In this document: positions 57,062 to 64,000 of the stretch, piece after piece
How the letters are laid out: every line of letters begins with the position of its first letter
How positions within the stretch are numbered: position 1 is the stretch's first letter
Source: Thioalkalivibrio sp. HK1
GTDB lineage: Bacteria; Pseudomonadota; Gammaproteobacteria; HK1
Direction of reading: 5' to 3'
Assembly (NCBI GenBank): GCA_000583135.1
Contig: JFBG01000016.1
Coordinates: 1 to 64,000 of the forward strand
Length of the DNA: 64,000 nt
Made by a program: the position numbers and the translations under genes
Notes under the pieces: generated by a model
The model's database searches: none
What the model saw: only the letters and a program-made list of their open reading frames with translations
What the model was told of the DNA's origin: nothing

Positions 57062-57444
57062 GAACCGAACCCGGTCTTCCAACCCATATCGGATACCCGA
57101 GTCGGAGTGAAAAAAAGCCTTGGAATCGATTTCGAGCGGTATTTTTTCGAACGCCGAATCAGGGCATCGCTTTTTTTGCATCGAGAAGGCAAGGGTGATC
57201 TCGCCGGTAGTCGCAGGATTTTGGCAAGAATACGTAGAAGAGGGTGCGTCGATAAGCCCATAAAGCGCATCGTTTTCCATCGGATTCGCTTTTCGATTCC
57301 GGTGGTTTCAAAGCGGATTGGGATATAATGCCAATGCGAAAAAATGCCCCAACGCCTCCAAGTGCCCGAAAAACAACCGAGGCGGCGGGTTTTTCACAGC
57401 CAAGCCTAATCAACGAGCAGCCGTGACAAGGAGTGCCATTGACG
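57062..57444. other. intergenic upstream of the large repeat protein, with candidate -10 element
   Basis: A perfect TATAAT lies at 57324-57329, about 115 bases before the next start codon; no convincing -35 was found. No gene was recognised. Confidence 0.4.
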
Positions 57445-60400
57445 ATGAACACCACAACGATTGATTGCACCGGTTCGAACCAGTATCCGGCTCCGGTGCC
57501 GCTCGATGGCTCGCCTACCGAAAGACCGCTTCGCTCGGCGATCGTTTTCACCCTCACCCTCATCCTCGGCTCGTTGTCGATGCTTGCAGCCTTCCCCGGC
57601 ACTGCGGGCGCGCAAATCACGGCGGCGAAAGATTGTATCGCTCGCCCCGTGGGCAATTCCGGGAGTTACACGAGCACCTGCGCTCATGATGTTTCGTTGA
57701 CAGGTTATAAAACCCTCAACATCCCGGGGGCAACACAATGCAATGCCAGAACGGGGACTAGCGCCACGATAGATGCCGGATCAAGCGGCACCATTGGAGT
57801 CGCTGAAAATCCTCAAACGGTTTGTCTCGAATACACCGATGCCGCAACGCAGTATTCTTCGGGCTATGCGGCCTGCAATATCACCGCCAACGATTGCGGC
57901 AGCAGCGGGGTGACATACAGCGAAGCGACGAAACTACCGGTCGCCACCATCTCCGTCGGTAGTACATCGCTGGACGAAGGAGGTTCGTCGGGCGCCACGA
58001 TCGCCATCATCGTGAGCGATTCTCAAGCGATCATCACACAGAATTTGGTCATCAACTTCACGAGCGACAACTCGGATGTGACCATCACTCCGACCTCGTT
58101 GACATTTACGGAAAGCAACAAGAACACCGCTCAGACCATCACCCTCACCGGGGCGCAAGATGCCGATGGGGTCAACGATACCGCCACCATCACCGCCACA
58201 CCTGCCATTACCAGCGGTGTCTACGCTGCGGTCGCGACGGGTACGGCCACCGTGTTCGACGATGACGATGGCATCGTATTGAGCGATGCGGCGGTCACCG
58301 TCAACGAGGGGGGTGGTCCCGGCACCTTCACCGTCGAACTCAGCAAAGAACCGAGCAGTGGCCCCGTTACCTTGTCGGTGGCAAGCGGCGATACGAATTT
58401 GGTCACGGTCTCGCCCCGCACGCTGACTTTCACCACTTCGAACTACTCTACGGCGCAGACGGTGATCGTCACCCCGGCGGGTAGTGATAACGACGGCACG
58501 GACGAATCGGTGAACATCACCGTTTCCGCTACCAGCGGTACCACCGCCATCGATCAGACGAAAACGATCACCGTCGCCGATGATGACGGGGAGATCGTAG
58601 TGAGCGCAGGTGTGATCAATCTCATCGAGGGCGGTAGCGCCGGCTCCTTGGCCGTCACCTTGGGCGCACCCCCGAAAGCGAGTGCCACCATCACGGTGAC
58701 GAGCGACGATACCGGTGCGGTCACGGTTTCTCCTGCTTCTTTGACCTTCAGTGCCTCGAACTACCAAACGCCGCAAACGGTGACGCTCACCCCCGTTATC
58801 GATAGCGGCGTGCTCGATGAGTCGGTCACCGTCACGCTATCGGCCGGCGCCGGTTATCGGGCTTCGGATGTGAGTAGAAGGGTAGAGGTGGATGATGATG
58901 CGCCTACGCCCTTCGACGGCACCATCATGGTCGATCCCGAAACCATCACCGTCGAGGAGGGCAGTACGGTCAATGTCGCCGTCACCCTCAGCGAAGCCCC
59001 GACCACCGATGTGGTTTTGAAGGTGATCAACCCAAGCGGCAGCGTCTTCGAAGACGTAACGTTGTCCTCTAGCAATATCAATACCTCGAACTGGAGCAAT
59101 ACCATAACGCTCTCCATCGAGGCGGCCGAAGACAGCGATTACGATGACGAAGTCGACACGATCATTTTGGTGATCGAGGTGGATGATTCAGATGGGGGAG
59201 TGACCAGAAGCAGAGAGTTCGCAAGGAAAAGCCTGATCGTCTCCGTGGATGACGACGACACGCCTCCTTCGGGGAGTATCGTGGTGAGCAGCCCTACGGT
59301 TTCTCTCGACGAGGGCGGCAATGACGGTACGTTCTTCGTCAGTCTCGGCGGCACCGCCCCGACACAGAATGTTGTCTTGTCGGTGACAAGCGCCGATACG
59401 GGTGCGGTTACGGTCTCGCCGGCAACGTTGACCTTCACTCCGGCGAACTCCACCACGACGCAGACGGTGACCGTCTCTCCGGTGGACGATGACGATTCCG
59501 CGGACGAAAGTGTCACGATCGCCTTGGCCGTCACCTCGAATAACTTGACTGCTGCCGATCAGATCACGACGGTCACCGTGGACGATGACGAGGTTAGCAG
59601 CGTCGATTTCGATCGCGAAGGCCCGCTCACCATCACCGAGGGGAATTCGCTGACCATCGCCGTCATGCTCGGCGGTCAAGCTCCGACCCAAAACGTCACC
59701 GTCAACATCGGCAAGAGCAACGCTGACGTCAAGATCGACACCGATCCCAATGCCGATGGCGATCAGCAGGCGTTGACCTTCACCCCCCAAAATTCAACGG
59801 ATCCGCAATCCGTCGTCATCACGGTGGTGCACGATGCAGACGTGACGGACGAGACCGACACCATCACTTTTGCCGCCACCGGAGGGATCACCGCCACATC
59901 GACGAAAGCCCTGACGATCATCGATGACGACACTCCCAGGATCGTGGTCAGACCCGCCGGAACGCTCGTCTTCGACGAGGGTCGCACTCACGAGATGACC
60001 GTCAATCTCAGCGGCAATACTCCGACCACGGACGTCACAGTGGCATTGACGAATACCAACTCGGATATCACCTTCGATACCAACCCCAATATTGCGGGCA
60101 ATCAGACTGCGTTGACCTTTACTCCCACCAACTCCACCGTCCCTCAAACCGTCTCCGTCATGTCGATAGTCGATAGCGATTCGACGGACGATACCGACAC
60201 CATCACCCTGACCGCGACCGGGGGGATATCGGCGACCATGACCAAAGCGGTCGACTTGAGGGAAAGACCCTTCAGGTTGTCTTCCGACGATGCTTTGGTC
60301 ATACCGGAAGGTGCTTCGAGGGTTTTCTCCTTCAGACTCGCCGCTCGGCCGACCGGAGACGTCGACGTTGCCGTTTCGAGCACCAACCAGGACATCACGG

Positions 60401-62232
60401 TCTCCCCGGAATCGTTTTCTTTCAGCACCGCGAACTGGAATTCATCGCGAAATGTCAGCGTTTCCGTCGCCGAGGATGACGATCCGGATGACGATAGAGG
60501 CACCGTCATTTTGACCGCCACCGGAAGCGGGCTCACCGGGCGCACCGTTGACAAACTCATCGAAGTGGATGACAACGACGATATTCGTTTTTCCGTCGAC
60601 ACCCTCGAAGTGGACGAGGAAGGCGAGTCGACATTCACGGTCCGTCTTTGGAAGCGCCCGAGCGGCAATGTCAATCTGAATTTCTCGAACGATAACCAAG
60701 ACGTCACCGTCGATGTCGATCCGAATCTCGATGGGGTGCAGAATATCCTGTCCTTTAGCACCTTGAATTGGGATCAAAGGATGACCGTCACCGTCAAGGC
60801 GGCTCGGGATATCGATACCATCGACGATACCGATTCGATCGTCATCACCAGCCAGGACGTCTCGGGAGCGACTCTCCCGGTGAGGGTGAACGATACGACC
60901 TTCACCGTGATCAAATCCCCCGCCGGCGGTTTGAGATTGGAGGAGAGTGCGGGCCAGACCCTTTATTTCGCGCTCGACAAGCCGCCGAATGCGGATCAAA
61001 TCCAAGTCCGGCTTTCGAACGAGAACGAAGATATCACTTTGAATCCCAGGGTGTTGACGTTCACGCTTTCGAACTGGCAGACAGCGCAAAGCGTCAGGAT
61101 ATTCGCCCGCGATGACAACGATACCGATGACGACTCCGATACCGTTACCATCGCCGCGACCGGTATCTTCGATCGTCGCTTCGAGGTGAGCGTCGCGGAT
61201 GCCGACCAAGAACTCGAGCAAATCTCTCCGCGCTTCATTCTCTCCCCCGAGGAGAGGATAGTGATCGTCGAAGGACGCGCTTCGTTTCTTCATGTGCGGC
61301 TCAACGGTCGGCCGACATCGGAGGTCGTGGTCGACTTGCAAAGAACCAATCCGGTGTTGAGGTTGAGCCCGCCTCAGATCTCCTTCGGTCCTTCGACTTG
61401 GAAAGATCCGGTGGTGGTGAGGGTTTCCGCCGATGCCGATGCCGATACCACGAGCCATCTCGATACCATCACCTTGGTGGCCGACGGATTTCCCGATACG
61501 AGGCTTGCCGTCGAGGTGATCGACGAGACCGGGATCGGATGGCCGGTAAAGACTCGGGCGTTGGCTTTCCCGCCGGCAACCGTGCACGACAGTGCGACCA
61601 TGCGCGTGCGTTGCGCTCAAAACACTCCCTGCACGGTGTACATGGATTGCAAGGCTCAAGACGGGACTCCCTTCTCCGGCGAACTCCCGAGCCCGATTCC
61701 GGCTTTTGGCACGACGACCTTGACCAACGCTCGATTGGCCGAGGTCATCGGCGGCAGTTGGGCAGGGCGGGGTCGTTTGGGATGCGATCTCCGTAGCATT
61801 TCCGAGATATCGGCGCAGATATGGACGCGTTCGGGCGACGGGGTGTTGGTCAACAACACCGCTTTCCTCCGCTCGGCTCCCGAGGGAGATGTGCACCGAG
61901 CGGATGTTGAATCGATATCCTCGCCCGGGAATTCGGAGAAGTCGAATTTGCGTATCCGATGCATCTCCGAGAACGGCGTGCGTTGCCACGAGATGAGTCT
62001 GGCGTGTTACGACGATGCAGGCAATCGATACGATGGCGCGTTGGGTTCTTTGCTTTCGGGGTCCGTGCTCCATCTGCAAAGCGAATCGCTCGCCGACATC
62101 ATCCGCTATCGGTGGAACGATATGAGTCTGGCGTGCGAGCTGCGCTCGAATCAGCCCTTCACGGTGCAGGTGTTGACCCGCACCGGCGGTGGCGGAGCGC
62201 TGGTCAACAACAGTGCAACCGGTAGCCCCTGA
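57445..62232 (+). CDS. large secreted Calx-beta-like repeat protein
   Basis: The 1595-residue protein has a signal peptide after a short leader (RSAIVFTLTLILGSLSMLAA ... AGA). About twelve beta-sandwich repeats of roughly 95-110 residues run from about residue 165 to 1370. Each begins with an ExG-rich turn (VNEGGGPGTFTVEL, LDEGGNDGTFFVSL), has a TLTFT-x-N-x3-QTV strand and ends in an acidic TVxDDD. This fits Calx-beta/cadherin-like calcium-binding repeats. Two copies of a Cys-containing C-terminal domain follow (MRVRCAQNTPCTVYMDC and LRIRCISENGVRCHEMSLAC). AAGGAG lies 11 bases before the ATG at 57445; TTG 57439 and GTG 57433 are alternative starts. Probably an extracellular or surface protein. 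Confidence 0.85.
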   Translation: MNTTTIDCTGSNQYPAPVPLDGSPTERPLRSAIVFTLTLILGSLSMLAAFPGTAGAQITAAKDCIARPVGNSGSYTSTCAHDVSLTGYKTLNIPGATQCNARTGTSATIDAGSSGTIGVAENPQTVCLEYTDAATQYSSGYAACNITANDCGSSGVTYSEATKLPVATISVGSTSLDEGGSSGATIAIIVSDSQAIITQNLVINFTSDNSDVTITPTSLTFTESNKNTAQTITLTGAQDADGVNDTATITATPAITSGVYAAVATGTATVFDDDDGIVLSDAAVTVNEGGGPGTFTVELSKEPSSGPVTLSVASGDTNLVTVSPRTLTFTTSNYSTAQTVIVTPAGSDNDGTDESVNITVSATSGTTAIDQTKTITVADDDGEIVVSAGVINLIEGGSAGSLAVTLGAPPKASATITVTSDDTGAVTVSPASLTFSASNYQTPQTVTLTPVIDSGVLDESVTVTLSAGAGYRASDVSRRVEVDDDAPTPFDGTIMVDPETITVEEGSTVNVAVTLSEAPTTDVVLKVINPSGSVFEDVTLSSSNINTSNWSNTITLSIEAAEDSDYDDEVDTIILVIEVDDSDGGVTRSREFARKSLIVSVDDDDTPPSGSIVVSSPTVSLDEGGNDGTFFVSLGGTAPTQNVVLSVTSADTGAVTVSPATLTFTPANSTTTQTVTVSPVDDDDSADESVTIALAVTSNNLTAADQITTVTVDDDEVSSVDFDREGPLTITEGNSLTIAVMLGGQAPTQNVTVNIGKSNADVKIDTDPNADGDQQALTFTPQNSTDPQSVVITVVHDADVTDETDTITFAATGGITATSTKALTIIDDDTPRIVVRPAGTLVFDEGRTHEMTVNLSGNTPTTDVTVALTNTNSDITFDTNPNIAGNQTALTFTPTNSTVPQTVSVMSIVDSDSTDDTDTITLTATGGISATMTKAVDLRERPFRLSSDDALVIPEGASRVFSFRLAARPTGDVDVAVSSTNQDITVSPESFSFSTANWNSSRNVSVSVAEDDDPDDDRGTVILTATGSGLTGRTVDKLIEVDDNDDIRFSVDTLEVDEEGESTFTVRLWKRPSGNVNLNFSNDNQDVTVDVDPNLDGVQNILSFSTLNWDQRMTVTVKAARDIDTIDDTDSIVITSQDVSGATLPVRVNDTTFTVIKSPAGGLRLEESAGQTLYFALDKPPNADQIQVRLSNENEDITLNPRVLTFTLSNWQTAQSVRIFARDDNDTDDDSDTVTIAATGIFDRRFEVSVADADQELEQISPRFILSPEERIVIVEGRASFLHVRLNGRPTSEVVVDLQRTNPVLRLSPPQISFGPSTWKDPVVVRVSADADADTTSHLDTITLVADGFPDTRLAVEVIDETGIGWPVKTRALAFPPATVHDSATMRVRCAQNTPCTVYMDCKAQDGTPFSGELPSPIPAFGTTTLTNARLAEVIGGSWAGRGRLGCDLRSISEISAQIWTRSGDGVLVNNTAFLRSAPEGDVHRADVESISSPGNSEKSNLRIRCISENGVRCHEMSLACYDDAGNRYDGALGSLLSGSVLHLQSESLADIIRYRWNDMSLACELRSNQPFTVQVLTRTGGGGALVNNSATGSP

Positions 62233-62270
62233 CGTCTTATAGATATTCCGATGGATATGAGATGGATATG

Positions 62271-62303
62271 CGCCGCACCCTTGAAGTCGTAAAGGGTGCG
62301 GCG
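62271..62303 (+). terminator. hairpin downstream of the large repeat protein gene
   Basis: A perfect 12-bp stem (CGCCGCACCCTT / AAGGGTGCGGCG) with a 9-base loop starts about 40 bases after the stop. No T-run follows, so it may be a rho-aided terminator or an mRNA 3' stabiliser. Confidence 0.55.
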
Positions 62304-62721
62304 TGAGCATGCGGCGAAAGAGATAGAGATCGATACGAGAACGAGAAATCCGAGCGCCTGACCATCCGATTGGAATGGTGCCGAGGAAAGAATCGTTTGC
62401 GGATATCGATTGTGGATATCGGCTGTGGATATCGAGGATTGGCATTGACTTGGGTCGAAGCCAGAGCATCGCTCGTCGAGAACCCATCGCTTATTCGAAA
62501 CGCCGGCTTCGTTTTTCGGGTATCTTGAATATCATCAAGGCATGTTGAAAGCCTTCCGCAAGGGCAATTCCTCTTTTTTGAAAAAATCCGATCGCGGCAT
62601 TGCAAGGGTCGCGGTCGATCGCGATCCCCAGAGAATTGCTTGGTGAGCGCAGGTCGTATTCCTTAGCGGTTTTTTCGATCAAAGCATGATTTCCGCTTCG
62701 CCGGATCGGAAAAGCCTGACC
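62304..62721. other. intergenic before the xanthine-dehydrogenase-type gene
   Basis: It contains three tandem 13-base repeats (62398-62436) described separately. Otherwise no gene or RNA was recognised. Confidence 0.4.
62398..62436. repeat. three tandem 13-base iteron-like repeats
   Basis: TGCGGATATCGAT, TGTGGATATCGGC and TGTGGATATCGAG follow each other directly. Two units contain TGTGGATAT, the reverse complement of ATATCCACA, one mismatch from a DnaA box. Confidence 0.7.
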
Positions 62722-64000
62722 ATGAGGGCTGTCGTTATGTGTGCGACACGCAACGCTTATCGCTGGGTCGGAAGTCGCCCGGTGCGCCCGGACGGATTGG
62801 AGAAAGTCACGGGAGCGGCGAAATACGGAGCGGATTTCACCCTGCCCGGAGCCCTTTACGGCAAGGTGCTGCGCAGTCCGCATGCCCATGCCCGTATTCT
62901 TTCCATCGATACCGAGCGCGCCGCCGCTTTGCCCGGGGTCAAAGCGGTGATCACCGGTGCGGATCTTCCGGATCATCCTTTCGAATACAGCGGACCCGAA
63001 CGCCTTGCGCTCAACTTTTGGCATATCACCCGCAATATCCTGGCGCGCGAGAAGGCGCTTTACGAGGGGCATGCGGTGGCGGCGGTGGCGGCGACAAGCG
63101 CTTCCATCGCCCGCCGGGCGCTCGCTCTTATCGAGGTCGACTACGAGCCCTTGCCCCATGTGATCGATGTCGAGCGGGCGATGGCCAAGGACGCCCCCTT
63201 GCTCTTCGAGGATATGTTCACCCGCGGTGTCGAGCCGCCGCCGACCGAGCCCTCCAATATCTCCAAGCGGGTTTGCTTCGAGATGGGGGATGTAAAGGCC
63301 GGTTTCGCCGATGCCGACGAGATCGTCGAGAGGCATTTTCGTACCGCCCCCGTCCACCAAGCCTATATCGAGCCTCAGGCCTGTCTTGCGCAATGGCAAG
63401 GAGGCAAGGGGGAGATCTGGACATCGAGCCAAGGGCATTTCGCGGTGCGCAATCTCACCGCGCGCCTGACCGGCATGACCATCGGTGATTTGAAGGTCAA
63501 CCCCGCCGAGATCGGGGGCGGCTTCGGCGGCAAGACGGTCGTCTATCTCGAACCCGTGGCCCTCGTTCTTTCGAGGCTTTCCGGTCATCCGGTGCGGATG
63601 AGCATGTCCCGAGAAGAGGTTTTCAAGGCCACCGGCCCGACCTCCGGCGCTTCGATGACCATCAAGATAGGCGTTTGTCGAGACGGCACCATGCGGGCCG
63701 CGGAAGCGATCTTGCGCTATCAGTCCGGGGCTTTCCCCGGCTCGCCGGTGATGAACGGCTGCATGTGCGCCTTCGCTCCCTATTCCATCGCCAACCAACG
63801 CACCATTGGCTATGACGTGGTCAGCAATCGACCCAAGGCGGCGGCCTATCGCGCCCCCGGCTCGCCGATATCGGCTTTTGCGGTCGAAAGCACCATCGAT
63901 ATCGCGGCCAAGACCATCGGTATGGATCCTTTGGAATTCAGACGGCTGAACGCCGCCCGGATCGGCACTCGTATGGTTTACGGTCCGCAGCTCGCCCATG
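62722..64000 (+). CDS. xanthine dehydrogenase family protein, molybdopterin-binding subunit (partial, 3' cut)
   Basis: The frame stays open to the window edge (426 codons seen). It matches the large molybdenum subunit of the xanthine dehydrogenase/aldehyde oxidase family: RPDGLEKVTGAAKYGADF, GKVLRSPHAHARI, EGHAVAAVAATS, IEVDYEPLP, VHQAYIEPQACLAQW, NPAEIGGGFGGKT and AAYRAPGSPISAFAVESTID. The enzyme hydroxylates an aldehyde or N-heterocycle using a molybdopterin cofactor. Start at ATG 62722 or 62737; the latter has GAGGG seven bases upstream. Small FAD and FeS subunits are not seen upstream. Confidence 0.9.
   Translation, partial: MRAVVMCATRNAYRWVGSRPVRPDGLEKVTGAAKYGADFTLPGALYGKVLRSPHAHARILSIDTERAAALPGVKAVITGADLPDHPFEYSGPERLALNFWHITRNILAREKALYEGHAVAAVAATSASIARRALALIEVDYEPLPHVIDVERAMAKDAPLLFEDMFTRGVEPPPTEPSNISKRVCFEMGDVKAGFADADEIVERHFRTAPVHQAYIEPQACLAQWQGGKGEIWTSSQGHFAVRNLTARLTGMTIGDLKVNPAEIGGGFGGKTVVYLEPVALVLSRLSGHPVRMSMSREEVFKATGPTSGASMTIKIGVCRDGTMRAAEAILRYQSGAFPGSPVMNGCMCAFAPYSIANQRTIGYDVVSNRPKAAAYRAPGSPISAFAVESTIDIAAKTIGMDPLEFRRLNAARIGTRMVYGPQLAH

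Noticed and set aside
60442..62487. Very long open frame (about 680 codons) antisense to the Calx-beta gene
   Set aside because: It lies entirely opposite a well-supported repeat gene, has no ribosome site or recognisable domain, and its openness follows from the base bias of the sense repeats.

Overview
The window looks like a chromosomal segment of a gammaproteobacterium of uncertain family. The evidence is gene order rather than any single protein. It carries rpmH next to a dnaA-dnaN-recF-gyrB block, coaD-ferredoxin-rsmD beside ftsY and rpoH, argS followed by a SPOR protein, thiS-thiG, and a cytochrome oxidase block ordered coxB-coxA-ctaG-coxC / DUF2909 / SURF1 / Sco-like / ctaB. Aerobic respiration (a coxB with a fused cytochrome c domain), a PQQ-relay gene set and amino-acid and peptide uptake point to an aerobic heterotroph. 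A UGA-containing SelW-like gene indicates that it decodes selenocysteine.

Layout. 1-2.7 kb: a cut-off secreted protein, a YHS-domain protein, a short MTHFR-like protein and a small secreted protein. 2.9-11 kb: an orphan Tat-exported peptide-binding protein, then a leftward polar amino-acid ABC operon (two tandem binding proteins, two permeases, ATPase) ending in a SelW-like selenoprotein. 11-16 kb: MFS transporter, polyphosphate glucokinase, hydroxypyruvate-isomerase-like protein, tRNA-Arg, thiGS, tRNA-Gly. 16-24 kb: SPOR protein, argS, ferredoxin, coaD, rsmD, ftsY and rpoH, the last with a CIRCE operator upstream. 24-33 kb: cytochrome c oxidase and its assembly factors; the usual ctaA gene is absent and a phage-type DUF669-like gene sits in its place. 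33-45 kb: BioC-like methyltransferase, comF, gyrB, recF (with a parS-like site), dnaN, dnaA, a probable origin region, rpmH, rnpA, yidC.

44.8-51.7 kb is the most unusual part. A block of five tightly coupled genes is inserted between yidC and mnmE, which are neighbours in many bacteria. They encode a GHKL-type ATPase, a protein interrupted by a run of 12 G, a DUF6339-like protein, a C5 DNA methyltransferase and a PD-(D/E)XK-like nuclease whose expected catalytic Lys is Asn. The block is visibly more AT-rich than its surroundings and ends with a small coiled-coil/membrane protein and a strong terminator. I read it as a candidate restriction-like defence system with a possible phase-variable switch in its second gene.

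51.9-64 kb: mnmE, a PQQ-relay cluster (zinc metallohydrolase, CXXCW protein, DUF2380 protein, small secreted protein), a very large secreted Calx-beta-like repeat protein, and the 5' part of a xanthine-dehydrogenase-family molybdenum subunit cut by the window edge. No CRISPR array, rRNA gene or insertion sequence was seen.
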